Below, piece by piece: positions 49,812 through 58,132 of a stretch of 64,000 nucleotides of DNA; positions within the stretch are counted from its first letter, which is position 1, and every line of letters begins with the position of its first letter. The notes under the pieces are model-generated. The model did no database searches and had not been told where the DNA came from. It was given only the letters and a program-made list of their open reading frames with translations. The DNA lies in the NCBI RefSeq assembly GCF_023243045.1, contig NZ_JALKFX010000029.1, positions 1-64,000 of the forward strand, written 5' to 3'. The position numbers were made by a program, and so were the translations under genes. Origin of the DNA: Frankia sp. AgB32. Lineage in GTDB: Bacteria > Actinomycetota > Actinomycetes > Frankiales > Frankiaceae.

Positions 49812-51229
49812 GCGGCACCGACCCGTGCCGCGATCGCGGCCGCCAGCTCGGCCGCTGACGGCAGATCCGGGGTGTCCGGGTACGTCGGGGTGGGGGTGAT
49901 GCTCTGCGTGGCGTTGGGGGTCGTCTGCGTGGCCGGTGCGGTCTCGGCCGGCACCGGCAGACCCTGGGCGTAGTCCCGGAGCCGGGCGACGTCGTGATCG
50001 TGCTCGGCGTAGACCTGCGAGGCGAGACGGCGCACCCGTTCGGCGCTGAGCGTGCGGGTCCGCAGGATCGGGTGGGCCTCGATCGCGGCCTGCACGATTC
50101 GGCCGTGCAGCACCGGGCCAAGCTCCTCGTCGATCGCGTCATGCCGCGCCGTCGCCAGGTCAGCCTCGGCGGCGACGGCCTGGTGCCGTTCGGCGGCACG
50201 GGCCTGCTCCCTCCGTGCCGCTGCCTGACGGTCGGCGGTCTCAGTGGCGGCGGTGTGTCGGCGGCACGGCGCACACGGGCACACCGCCGGGCCCTCGGGC
50301 AGCACCCGCGGCCGCGTCTGGTCGCCGAGGCGCAGCCGGTAGCGCATCAGCGCCTCGGCTGTGGTGCGGATGTCTGCGGGGCGGACCCCGGCGGCCAGAT
50401 GCACACCGAGTGCCACCGGGTCCCAGCCGGACGCCAGCGCGTCGCGGACCGGTCCGGCGAGCAGCGCCCGGCCCCGCGCGGGCAGCGGCAGCACCGCGGC
50501 GATCGCGTCGAGCACCAGGCGGACGTCCGCCGCCGTCAGCGCGTCCGGGGTGGTGTCCGCCGGGGTGGTGTCCGTGGTCGTTGTGGATGTTGATTCACCA
50601 CCACCGGGCACGGCGACCAACAGCCCGGTCTGCGTACCGGTGCCGGCGTCGGCCGACGGTGGTGGTATTTCCTCCCGAACCCCTCCCGGTAGTGGGGGGG
50701 TCACCTGACCCCCCCTATTTCCCGGATTCGGGGGGGTCAGGTGACCCCCCCGAACGTTGCCCGCCGGGTCCGGGTCCGGGTTCGGTTTCGGGGGGGCCGT
50801 GTGCCCCCCCCGAACCGTCGCGCCGACAGCCGTCGGGGGCAGCCCGGTGCCGAGACCGATCCGGCTCGGCCGGCCCTTGATCCGACTCGGCTGATAGCTG
50901 ACCAGCCCCCGTCCGGCCAACGACCGGAGCCGGCGGCCGCACTCCTTGGCGTCCCCGGTGCCGTCCGCAGCCATGAGCCCGGCGACGATCGCGACGTCGG
51001 CCACATACACCTCGTCCCACAGCCGCGTCCACGACGCGGTGAGCGCCTGCACGGCCAGCAGGACGGCGTACTCCACCGGGGGCAGCCGCGGCCGCGCACC
51101 AGCCGCGGCGAGGCTCACCGCTCGCCATGTCCGCATCACCTCGGCGCCGTCATCCCGATCCCCAGGCGCCCGGCCGTGGAACATCAACCCCTGCGCCGTC
51201 GGGTCGACCGTGTTGGTGCTGGTGCTCAC
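49808..51229 (-). CDS. Winged-helix Rep-like protein with intragenic palindromes
   Basis: 473 residues from GTG 51229. Residues about 40-130 are a winged helix of the replication initiator type: RTWRAVSLAAAGARPRLPP, AVQALTASWTRLWDEVYVAD, then RRLRSLAGRGLVSYQPSRI. A Pro/Gly linker with three RGGHTAPP-like units follows at about 139-180; the DNA for it holds three 22-bp palindromes (50694-50811). The C-terminal half is helical with a CPCAPC knuckle. Intragenic repeats in a linker after an HTH recall lambda O and similar initiators, which bind an origin inside their own gene. Function is inferred. Confidence 0.65.
   Translation of the reverse strand: MSTSTNTVDPTAQGLMFHGRAPGDRDDGAEVMRTWRAVSLAAAGARPRLPPVEYAVLLAVQALTASWTRLWDEVYVADVAIVAGLMAADGTGDAKECGRRLRSLAGRGLVSYQPSRIKGRPSRIGLGTGLPPTAVGATVRGGHTAPPKPNPDPDPAGNVRGGHLTPPNPGNRGGQVTPPLPGGVREEIPPPSADAGTGTQTGLLVAVPGGGESTSTTTTDTTPADTTPDALTAADVRLVLDAIAAVLPLPARGRALLAGPVRDALASGWDPVALGVHLAAGVRPADIRTTAEALMRYRLRLGDQTRPRVLPEGPAVCPCAPCRRHTAATETADRQAAARREQARAAERHQAVAAEADLATARHDAIDEELGPVLHGRIVQAAIEAHPILRTRTLSAERVRRLASQVYAEHDHDVARLRDYAQGLPVPAETAPATQTTPNATQSITPTPTYPDTPDLPSAAELAAAIAARVGAA
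50694..50811. repeat. Three 22-bp palindromes inside the Rep-like gene
   Basis: GGGGGGGTCA-NN-TGACCCCCC type palindromes at 50694-50715 and 50730-50751 (mutual reverse complements), and a looser GGGGGGGC-N5-GCCCCCCC at 50790-50811. Arms 50699-50715 and 50730-50746 also form a perfect 17-bp hairpin. Candidate iterons of an origin inside the gene. Confidence 0.7.
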
Positions 51230-51462
51230 CGCGCACCCCCAGAGACCACGATGGTGTCCTGGTAGGCGGCGGGTGACCGGTACGACGCGGCATGTGCCAG
51301 ACGTCGGGGGTGAGCGGTTACACGACCGACCGATCGGGCCGGGTCGGTGGCCAACGCGCGTGGGCGCGTGGCATCGTTGTTGGAGAGCACGATGCTTCCT
51401 TCGCAGGAGGGGCAACAAGCGGGATCACCCGAGCGCCAACTCGGGCCCCGCACACACGTAGG

Positions 51463-51492
51463 CGAGGGCCGCACTGACCGGTGCGGCCCTCG
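51463..51492 (-). terminator. Terminator hairpin after the 51498 gene
   Basis: CGAGGGCCGCAC (51463-51474) pairs perfectly with GTGCGGCCCTCG (51481-51492) around a 6-base loop, 6 bp beyond the stop of the leftward gene. Confidence 0.75.
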
Positions 51493-51497
51493 TTGCG

Positions 51498-51731
51498 TTA
51501 GGACGCCATCTGCGTCTCCTCCGGTGGCGCCTCGTCGTCCAGCCGTGGCGGCAGCGCGCGTTCGACGACGTCGAGGATCCAGGGCAGTACCGGCCGACCG
51601 TCGGCGGCCGCGGCCTCGCGGATCCGCTGTTTCAGGTCGGGGCTCATCAGCAGTTCCATCCGCGCTGAGCGCGCGTAGCTGCGCGGGGGCGCGTCGGGTC
51701 GTAGACCCGCTGGTCTCGGTGCTCTGGCCAC
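51498..51731 (-). CDS. Small ribbon-helix-helix-like protein
   Basis: 77 residues from GTG 51731. The central MELLMSPDLKQRIREAAAAD followed by PVLPWILDVVERAL fits a ribbon-helix-helix or Arc-like fold. It is the last leftward gene before a strong terminator. A possible regulator. Confidence 0.6.
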   Translation of the reverse strand: MARAPRPAGLRPDAPPRSYARSARMELLMSPDLKQRIREAAAADGRPVLPWILDVVERALPPRLDDEAPPEETQMAS

Positions 51732-51915
51732 GGATCATTCCTACCGCGGCCGGCGCCGATTGCCGCGTACGGACGCGCGGCGTGTCGGGCGTGTTGTGCC
51801 ACGACACGCCGGAGCCCGGCTCTCCGGTGGGGAGAGCCGGGCCCGGGGTTGTGACGGTGGTGTTGGTGGTCATCTGCCTGTCTGGTGTCGGGGACGAGGG
51901 ACGGTGGTGCGGGCG

Positions 51916-52110
51916 CTACTGGTGGGGTGTTTGGTTCCAGGCGCGGCCGTCGAGTTGCCGGCCGGCGCGGTGCTTGCCGACGGGCTGGACGGTGACGGCT
52001 CCCGCACGGGAGCCGTGCCGAGCGGGGCGGGTTGCTCCGTCGGTGTCGACGTAGAGGGCTCGGCCGGCGGAGGTGCGGGTCAGGGCCGCGGTGTCCTGCC
52101 GGGCGGTCAT
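51916..52110 (-). CDS. Small basic hypothetical protein
   Basis: 64 residues from ATG 52110, overlapping the previous gene stop (ATGA). It reads MTARQDTAALTRTSAGRALY then basic beta-like segments (AGAVTVQPVGKHRAGRQL). No family recognised. Operon position is the main support. Confidence 0.5.
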   Translation of the reverse strand: MTARQDTAALTRTSAGRALYVDTDGATRPARHGSRAGAVTVQPVGKHRAGRQLDGRAWNQTPHQ

Positions 52111-52715
52111 CGGCCGGCGCCCATCACGACGTCGAGCAGGAGGGCCTGGACCTCGTCGTAGCTGCGGGAGGGATGGTCCTGCCAGGCGGCGACGGTCTCG
52201 CCGGCGTCGACCTCGGCGGGGTCGTGGCCGAGAGCGGCGGCGAGGCGGTCCTGGGCGGCGAGCAGCGCGCCCAGGAGGTCGGGGGCGTCGGGCATCTCCT
52301 CGGGATGTGTGCCGGCGGCGGTGCGCAGGGCGCCGGTGATGTCGACCCGGCCGAGGTCGTCGACGTGCTCGCCCTGGGCCCAGTCGTGCTCGGCGAGAGC
52401 CACCAGGGCGCTGGCGATCAGGGTGATGTCGGTGACGGCCAGCTGGGTGTAGCGGTAGCGGGTGGCGCCGGTGCGCAGGTCCGGGACGGCGGTGATGGTG
52501 CCGGTGGGCCGGTCGGCGCCGACCTGCCCACGCACCCACGCCTCGGTCCGGCCGAACGCGGCCGCGGCGGCGGGGATCGTGACGCCGGCGGGGGTGTGCA
52601 ACGCCAGCACGAGGCCGGCGGCGGCCGCGATCTCGTCGAGGAACGCGCCGTCAGCGGCGGGGAGGGTGGGCGTGTCCGGGCCGGGGTGGCTGCGCGGGGC
52701 GGTCGGGGCGGTCAT
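52107..52715 (-). CDS. Hypothetical protein of the element
   Basis: 202 residues from ATG 52715, with GAGAGGACCCCAGC before it. Helical N-terminus (AADGAFLDEIAAAAGLVLAL), an HTH-like FGRTEAWVRGQVGADR and ITLIASALVALAEHDWAQGE. The HTH reading is tentative. Part of the leftward operon that continues from the transfer genes across the element junction. Confidence 0.55.
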   Translation of the reverse strand: MTAPTAPRSHPGPDTPTLPAADGAFLDEIAAAAGLVLALHTPAGVTIPAAAAAFGRTEAWVRGQVGADRPTGTITAVPDLRTGATRYRYTQLAVTDITLIASALVALAEHDWAQGEHVDDLGRVDITGALRTAAGTHPEEMPDAPDLLGALLAAQDRLAAALGHDPAEVDAGETVAAWQDHPSRSYDEVQALLLDVVMGAGR

Positions 52716-52804
52716 GCTGGGGTCCTCTCGTCTCTCTGCTGGGAGCGGGTGAGACCCCGGCGCGGCGATGGCTGTCCAAGGCATGGGCGCCGCGCCGGGG
52801 ATGC

Positions 52805-53449
52805 TCAGCTGGTGCTGTCGGCGTAGTCGTCAGCGGCCGTGGTTGCGGGGATGTCGGTGTGGTCCACCCGTCCGTCCTGCTCGCCGTCCTCGTCGACGTC
52901 GCCCTGGCTCAGTACCTCGTCGGCCTCGTCGAGCAGCGCATCGACGCCGACGAGCGGCGCTGCGGTGGGGGTGGTGCCCATGACGCGGGCGACCAGGGCG
53001 GCGGCCGCGGCCCGGCGGCGGCGGACCATCTCGATCGCGCCGGTGGCCCGACCGGCGGCCACCGTGGCGTGGTCGACGCCGGCGTCGACGTAGGCGACCT
53101 CGATGCGGCCGCCGGTCGGGGTGTACCGGCCGGCGCCGGCGAGGACCGCCGGGGCGTCCAGCGGCAGGATCCGGCCGTCGTCGCCCACGGCGATCCAGCC
53201 GCCGTCACCGGACTGGCGCGACGCCTCGGACGCGGCGGCCTCCTCGGCGGTGGCGGGCCGGACCCGACGTGTCCGGTCGCCGGCGGTCCCACCCAGGACC
53301 TGCAGCCAGCCGTGGCGGGCCGGGGGCATCGGCGCGTCGGTGCCGAGGGTGGGGTAGGCGGGCCGGCGCAGTTCCTGGGCGGCCATCGCGGTCAGGGCGA
53401 GGGCGCCGGCGGTCAGAGCGGTGTCCCGCAGGACGCTGATACGGATCAT
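52805..53449 (-). CDS. Hypothetical protein with N-terminal hydrophobic helix
   Basis: 214 residues from ATG 53449. An N-terminal helix (VLRDTALTAGALALTAMAAQ) may be a signal or anchor. Later segments are acidic at the C-terminus (LDEADEVLSQGDVDEDGEQD). No known motif. Same operon as its neighbours. Confidence 0.55.
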   Translation of the reverse strand: MIRISVLRDTALTAGALALTAMAAQELRRPAYPTLGTDAPMPPARHGWLQVLGGTAGDRTRRVRPATAEEAAASEASRQSGDGGWIAVGDDGRILPLDAPAVLAGAGRYTPTGGRIEVAYVDAGVDHATVAAGRATGAIEMVRRRRAAAAALVARVMGTTPTAAPLVGVDALLDEADEVLSQGDVDEDGEQDGRVDHTDIPATTAADDYADSTS

Positions 53450-53506
53450 GATGATGATCTCTCCTGGTGGATGCGGCTGGTGGCGGTGGGGCCGGGTCGG
53501 GTCGGG

Positions 53507-53665
53507 TCAGCCGCGGGTCTGCTGCTGGGTCTGGCTGGTGCGGCGCAGGTCCTGGCGGATGGCGCCGGCGCGGTAGCCCTCCCGGAGGCGCTCGAGGCTC
53601 TGGTGGGTCTGGCGGTCGCGCTGCTGGGTCTGGGCCTGGCGCTGGATACGGCTGGTGGCGGCCAT
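53507..53665 (-). CDS. 52-residue Gln/Arg-rich microprotein
   Basis: ATG 53665 with GAGAGGACACATCCC in front, TGA at 53507. The product begins MAATSRIQRQAQTQQRDRQT and continues as one long polar helix (HQSLERLREGYRAGAIRQDL) with many Gln and Arg. It fits between the Nudix gene and the 53449 gene with the same spacing and ribosome-site style as its neighbours, so it is probably real despite its size. Confidence 0.6.
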   Translation of the reverse strand: MAATSRIQRQAQTQQRDRQTHQSLERLREGYRAGAIRQDLRRTSQTQQQTRG

Positions 53666-53719
53666 GGGATGTGTCCTCTCGCGGGTGCTGCTGGGGGATG
53701 AGATGCGGGTCGGGTGGGG

Positions 53720-54295
53720 TCAGGTCGCGGTGATGGTGAGGGTGGCGGTCCAGCGCACGGCCGGGCCGTGGGTGGGCTGGGTGCGGCCGAGGATCTGGCC
53801 GGCGCACACCTCGATGTGGTGCTGCGCGTCGCCGGCGCCGTCGAGGGCGTCGTGGATGGCCTCGACGGCGCCGGCGGGGACGAGCGCGCCGCGCAGGATG
53901 TCGCCGTGGTCGAACGCCAGGCCCTCGTGCAGGGCCTCGTGTGCGGGCACCCAGCGGGCGGCGGCCGCGTCGGTGCCTGCGGTCGGCGCCGGGGTGTCCG
54001 CCAGCGTGGTGGTGTAGGCCCAGGTGATGTACCGGCCGCGCGGGTCGCGCCCGGGCTCGGCGTAGACGCCCAGCAGCCGCAGCTCCGGCGCCCGCATCCC
54101 GGTCTCCTCCGCCAGTTCGCGTACGGCCGCGGTCTCGGGCCGCTCCCCGGCGTCCAGGTGGCCGCCGGGCAGCGCCCACATCCCGGCGTAGGGCGGCCAG
54201 CCGCGGCGGATCAGCAGCACGTGCGGGACACCGTCGCGCTCGGACAGGGCGACCACGTCGGCGGTCAGCCGGGCCGTCTCGTGGGTGTCGGTCAT
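53720..54295 (-). CDS. Nudix hydrolase
   Basis: 191 residues from ATG 54295. The Nudix box is complete: GGHLDAGERPETAAVRELAE then ETGM (G-x5-E-x7-R-E-x2-E-E form) at about 44-67, after WALPGG. Substrates of such enzymes include nucleoside diphosphates, dinucleotides and modified nucleotides; the target here is unknown. On a mobile element, NAD- or nucleotide-clearing activity could counter host defence, which is speculation. It lies in the operon downstream of the transfer genes in the closed circle. Confidence 0.85.
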   Translation of the reverse strand: MTDTHETARLTADVVALSERDGVPHVLLIRRGWPPYAGMWALPGGHLDAGERPETAAVRELAEETGMRAPELRLLGVYAEPGRDPRGRYITWAYTTTLADTPAPTAGTDAAAARWVPAHEALHEGLAFDHGDILRGALVPAGAVEAIHDALDGAGDAQHHIEVCAGQILGRTQPTHGPAVRWTATLTITAT

Positions 54296-54327
54296 CGTGG
54301 GTCCTTTCGGGTGGTGGCGGGTGCTGG

Positions 54328-54570
54328 TCAGTCGGGCAGGTGGGCGAGTTGGACGGTGATGTGGCCGTTGCGGGCGGCGGTGGCCAGGGGGGCGACGCTG
54401 TGCAGATGGCTGTCGGGCAGGCGCCGGCCGCGCGGGTCGGGGGTGGGCATCTGCTCGGGCAGCGTGTTGATGATCGCGACGGCGAGCCTGTTCGCGGCGT
54501 CGCCCGGGTCGGTGCCGGGGACGTCGCCGATGACCAGGACGGCGACGCGGTGGGGCTGCGGTGAGGGCAT
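54328..54570 (-). CDS. Small hypothetical protein after the junction
   Basis: 80 residues from ATG 54570 with GAAGGAACCCGG. Starts MPSPQPHRVAVLVIGDVPGT, then PGDAANRLAVAIINTLPEQM and a C-terminal GHITVQLAHLPD. An alternating beta-alpha small protein. In the closed circle it follows the split 119-residue gene by 29 bp. No family recognised. Confidence 0.55.
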   Translation of the reverse strand: MPSPQPHRVAVLVIGDVPGTDPGDAANRLAVAIINTLPEQMPTPDPRGRRLPDSHLHSVAPLATAARNGHITVQLAHLPD

Positions 54571-54599
54571 CCGGGTTCCTTCGCGGTGGTGGGGGGGTG

Positions 54600-54617
54600 T
54601 CAGCGGCGTCGGGGGTT
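54600..54617 (-). CDS. Last six codons of the split gene (closed-circle continuation)
   Basis: AAC CCC CGA CGC CGC TGA on the minus strand, directly following the repeat copy at 54618-54666. Joined to codon 114 of the 18408 gene they complete it in frame. Confidence 0.7.
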   Translation of the reverse strand, partial: NPRRR

Positions 54618-54666
54618 GGCTGCCGGTGCGGACCAGTCCCCGATGCGCGTTCCCACGCGGCGGTGG
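54618..54666. repeat. 49-bp terminal direct repeat, right copy
   Basis: Identical to 18067-18115. Right end of the 36,551-bp closed element unit. Confidence 0.9.
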
Positions 54667-54715
54667 GGGGGGGGGGGGGCGGGGGGGCGGGGGGGGCCGG
54701 CCCCGGCCCGGCCGT
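54664..54715. other. G/C homopolymer run at right junction
   Basis: A long, nearly pure G run broken by single C bases, then alternating GGCC blocks, immediately after the repeat. The counterpart of 18031-18066 and probably an assembly artefact at a join. Confidence 0.7.
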
Positions 54716-54958
54716 CCAACCTCCGCGGTCCGGCCTCGACGCCCTCTGCGCCGCAGACCTTCACACGACGTCGGGACGAGCCGGCCGTGAACGGTCAATG
54801 CGGCAGGTTCCCGTTCCTGACCGGTCGGGACCACATGGGCATGGCCTAGGCTTGAGATCCAGCAATCGTCAGTCGGTGGCAGTCCCGTCGATGCGGCGGA
54901 CCCGTCTCCGGCTTCACCGGAGAACACCCTGGGTGGCCAAGCTGAAAGGTTCATCTTC

Positions 54959-56212
54959 GTGAAGCTGCTGCGGCTGGGAGACCACGGCTCCATCGTCGCC
55001 GACGTTCGGGCGACCCTCACGTATCTCGGTTTTCTTCCAGCGCCCCCCCGGCAGGGCCGAGAACCGGATGAGTCCGCCGCCGGAGAACCCGCCGAGGCGG
55101 CGCCGGTCGTCGAGGGGGAGACCGCGAGCGGTGTGTCCGGCGATGTGTCGATCGCCGCCGGGTCTCCCGCCACGGGCGCGGCTTCGCCCGACCGTTTCGA
55201 TCGCGACCTCGACAACGCGCTGCGGGCATTCCAGCAGAGTCGTGGCCTTTCGGTCGACGGCATCCTGGGACCCGACACCGCACGGGCGCTCGAAGAGGCC
55301 CGCCACAATCTCGGTGATCGGCTCCTCTATTTCAGCGCCGCGCATCCCTTCGTCGGCGATGACGTCGCGGCCCTTCAGGAACGCCTGTCCAACATGGGAT
55401 TTGACGTGGGCCGCACTGACGGCATCTTCGGCCCACGCACGGAGAGCGCGGTGCGGGACTTTCAGCGCAACCGCGGCCTGGAGTCGGACGGCCGCTGCGG
55501 CCCGGTGACGCTGCGCGAGCTGACGCGACTGCGTCGCACGGTCACCGGTGGTCGGCCTGACGTCCTGCGGGAGTCGGTCCGCATGCTGGCCCGCGGCACG
55601 TCCCTGCTCGGGGTGATCGTCGCGCTCGACCCGGGCCACGGCGGGGACGACCGCGGCATCGTCAGCAACGGCCTGTGTGAGCGGGATCTGATGGCCGATC
55701 TCGCCGCCCGGTTGTCCGCCCGGCTCCTGGACTCCGGCCTCGAGACCCACCTCATCCACGGCGCGGACGAGTCCCCCTCGGAGACCGAGCGCGCCGCCCG
55801 CGCCAACGCGCTGGAGGCGGATCTGCTGATCTCGCTGCACGCGGACGGCAGTGTGTCCCCCAGCGCGCAGGGCGTGTCCGCCTACTACTACGGCAACGCT
55901 CGCGGGACGTCGGCGATGGGTGAGCGCTTCGCCCAGCTCGTCCAGCGCGAGATCGTCTCCCGGACGAACATGCAGGACTGCCGCACCCATCCGAAGGTCT
56001 GGGACCTGCTGCGCCGCACCCGGATGCCGACCGTGCGGCTGGACCTCGGTTATCTCACGAACGAGTACGACGCGCAGGCGCTCGGCTCGACGGAGTTCCG
56101 GGCCGCGGTGGCCGAGGCGGTCCTCGCGGCCACACAGCGGCTGTTCCTCCCGCCCGAGATGGACGCGCCGACCGGTCAGCTCCACGTTCCGCGCCTCGCC
56201 GGACGCGCCTGA
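54959..56212 (+). CDS. cwlM: CwlM-like N-acetylmuramoyl-L-alanine amidase-fold protein
   Basis: 417 residues from GTG 54959 behind GAAAGG. There is no signal peptide, so it should be cytoplasmic, as is known for mycobacterial CwlM. Two peptidoglycan-binding modules (NALRAFQQSRGLSVDG near 87; AVRDFQRNRGLESDG near 165) precede an amidase_3 domain with ALDPGHGG near 225, NGLCERDL, and LISLHADG near 290. The usual catalytic Glu of V-x-E-x-G-F/Y-L-(S/T)-N is Asp here (VRLDLGYLTNEYD). Mycobacterial CwlM regulates MurA and precursor synthesis rather than cutting the wall; the same role is inferred. Upstream genes trxA/trxB, usual in actinobacteria, are absent, which fits a broken assembly at 54,7xx. 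Confidence 0.85.
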   Translation: MKLLRLGDHGSIVADVRATLTYLGFLPAPPRQGREPDESAAGEPAEAAPVVEGETASGVSGDVSIAAGSPATGAASPDRFDRDLDNALRAFQQSRGLSVDGILGPDTARALEEARHNLGDRLLYFSAAHPFVGDDVAALQERLSNMGFDVGRTDGIFGPRTESAVRDFQRNRGLESDGRCGPVTLRELTRLRRTVTGGRPDVLRESVRMLARGTSLLGVIVALDPGHGGDDRGIVSNGLCERDLMADLAARLSARLLDSGLETHLIHGADESPSETERAARANALEADLLISLHADGSVSPSAQGVSAYYYGNARGTSAMGERFAQLVQREIVSRTNMQDCRTHPKVWDLLRRTRMPTVRLDLGYLTNEYDAQALGSTEFRAAVAEAVLAATQRLFLPPEMDAPTGQLHVPRLAGRA

Positions 56213-56238
56213 CCCGCCGGCGCGGCGACGGGAGAGAG

Positions 56239-56252
56239 GTTTCACGTGAAAC
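56239..56252. promoter_or_regulatory. Chromosomal parS site 1
   Basis: GTTTCACGTGAAAC, a perfect palindrome matching the ParB parS consensus, in the gap between the cwlM-like and GNAT genes. Confidence 0.9.
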
Positions 56253-56370
56253 GGGCATCAACGTCGGCGCTCGATCAGGACCTTCCAGCCTAGGCTGAAG
56301 CCGAATGACGCTGCCCCTCTCGATCTGTCCGGGCAGCGGCCCGGTGGTCGATCGCTGGAGTGCCCGTTAG

Positions 56371-57009
56371 ATGAGCCGTCGCATCGCGAACATCACCCTG
56401 GACAACATCGACGACTTGCCCCTGCCCTGTCGGCGGTGCGTGTTCTGGGAGCTCGACCCCGTCGCGCGAAGCCGCGCGGAGGAAAGTGGAGCCACCGATC
56501 TGGAGAAGGAGGCCTGGGTCTCCTCCGCACTGCTCGAATGGGGAAGCTGCGGCAAGATCATCTATGTTGACGACGTGCCGGCCGGCTTCGTCATGTTCGC
56601 TCCGCCGGCCTACGTGCCTCGCTCGGCGGCCTTCCCCACCAGTCCCGTCTCGCCGGACGCCGTCCTGCTGATGACGGCTTTGATCGTCGACGAGTTCAAG
56701 GGCCAGGGACTCGGCCGCATCCTCACCCAGGCGGTGACGAAGGAGATCCTGCGCCGGGGCTTCCGGGCCGTGGAGGCCTTCGGTGACCTGCAGGACTCCG
56801 GCACCCGCTGCGTGGTGCCGGCGGAGTATCTGCTCGCGGTCGGCTTCAAGACGGTGCGGCCGCACCACCGCTGGCCCAGGCTTCGGCTCGAAGTGAAGAA
56901 CGCGGTGAGCTGGCGGGAGGACGTCGAGGTCGCGCTGGAGCGGCTACTCGGCTCGATGACACCCGAGGGGGTGCTGCGCAAGGTCGGTCAGGCCGGCAAT
57001 CCGGCCTGA
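56371..57009 (+). CDS. GNAT-family N-acetyltransferase
   Basis: 212 residues from ATG 56371. N-terminus NITLDNIDDLPLPCRRCVFW with a Cys pair; the acetyl-CoA motif DEFKGQGLGRILTQAVTKEI near 110 (Q-x-x-G-x-G form); a C-terminal KTVRPHHRWPRLRLEVK. The gene occupies the usual actinobacterial place between cwlM and parB. Substrate unknown. It converges with parB. Confidence 0.85.
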   Translation: MSRRIANITLDNIDDLPLPCRRCVFWELDPVARSRAEESGATDLEKEAWVSSALLEWGSCGKIIYVDDVPAGFVMFAPPAYVPRSAAFPTSPVSPDAVLLMTALIVDEFKGQGLGRILTQAVTKEILRRGFRAVEAFGDLQDSGTRCVVPAEYLLAVGFKTVRPHHRWPRLRLEVKNAVSWREDVEVALERLLGSMTPEGVLRKVGQAGNPA

Positions 57010-57070
57010 CCGCGCTTCCGGCTGCCTGGTCCCGCGCGCCCGACGGCAGGCGGGAAACCTGGCGGTCCGG

Positions 57071-58132
57071 TCAGCCGTCGGCGTTCGTCTCGTCCTGAAC
57101 GGCTGCGGGGGACATGACCGAGACGATGCGCTCCAGATCCTCGATCGACGCGAACTCGACGGTGATCTTCCCCTTGTTCTGGCCCATGTCGACCTTCACC
57201 CGGGTCTCGAAGCGATCCGACAGGTGGTCGGCGAAACGAGCGAGAACCGGCGAGGCCGCCCGCGGTCCCCGCGGCGCTCGCCTGCGGGGCACATCCTCGT
57301 CCAGCGCGACGATCTCCTCGACGGCACGTACCGACAGGCCCTCCGCGACGATGCGAGTGGCAAGCCGGTCCTGCGCCTCGGGATCACGCAGTGACAGCAG
57401 CGCGCGGGCGTGCCCCGCCGAGAGCACGCCGGCCGCGACCCGACGCTGCACGGCGGGGGACAGCCCAAGCAGCCGGATCGTGTTGGTGACGTGCGAGCGG
57501 GACCGGCCCAGGCGGCCCGCGAGTTCCTCGTGGGTCGCGCCGAAGTCCCGCAGGAGCTGCTCGTACGCCGCCGCCTCCTCCAGCGGGTTGAGCTGCTGGC
57601 GGTGCAGATTCTCCAGCAGGGCATCGCGCAGCATCGCGTCGTCCGCCGTCTCCCGGACGATCGCGGGAATCACGGTGAGTCCGGCGACCTGCGACGCCCG
57701 CCAGCGCCGCTCGCCCATGACGAGTTCGTACCGGTCCTGGGCCACCGACCGGACGATGACGGGTTGGAGCAGGCCGACCTCGCGCAGGCTCGCGGCCAGC
57801 TCCTCCAGGGCGTCCTCGTCGAAGTGCGTCCTGGGCTGGCGCGCGTTGGGGACGATGTTCTCGACCGGAATCGCGCGGAAGTAGGCGCCGTGCACCGGCA
57901 GCGGCCCGGTACTCGCGCGCTCGCCGGCATCCGGGCCGCGACGGCCGCTGCCGTGTTCGGCGTAGTCCCCGTCGTCGTAGTCCCGGTGGTCCGGGTCCCG
58001 GTAGTCGTAGCCCCCCTGGCCGGCACGACTGCCAGCACCCGTACGAGTGCCGTCGCGCTCCTCACCCGGCGGCGGCGCGACCGGGATGAGCGCGCCGAGC
58101 CCGCGTCCCAGCCCGCTGCGCCGGGCGCTCAC
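57071..58132 (-). CDS. parB: Chromosome partitioning protein ParB
   Basis: 353 residues from ATG 58132, overlapping the parA end by four bases. An Arg/Gly/Asp-rich N-terminal extension is followed by [20 protein letters not shown] near 88, the CTP-binding and nuclease-like core with [14 protein letters not shown], then an HTH ([20 protein letters not shown] near 210) and a C-terminal dimerisation domain ending in [20 protein letters not shown]. ParB binds parS (sites at 56239 and 59083), spreads as a CTP clamp and loads SMC; this is established for the family. Confidence 0.95.
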   Translation of the reverse strand: MSARRSGLGRGLGALIPVAPPPGEERDGTRTGAGSRAGQGGYDYRDPDHRDYDDGDYAEHGSGRRGPDAGERASTGPLPVHGAYFRAIPVENIVPNARQPRTHFDEDALEELAASLREVGLLQPVIVRSVAQDRYELVMGERRWRASQVAGLTVIPAIVRETADDAMLRDALLENLHRQQLNPLEEAAAYEQLLRDFGATHEELAGRLGRSRSHVTNTIRLLGLSPAVQRRVAAGVLSAGHARALLSLRDPEAQDRLATRIVAEGLSVRAVEEIVALDEDVPRRRAPRGPRAASPVLARFADHLSDRFETRVKVDMGQNKGKITVEFASIEDLERIVSVMSPAAVQDETNADG

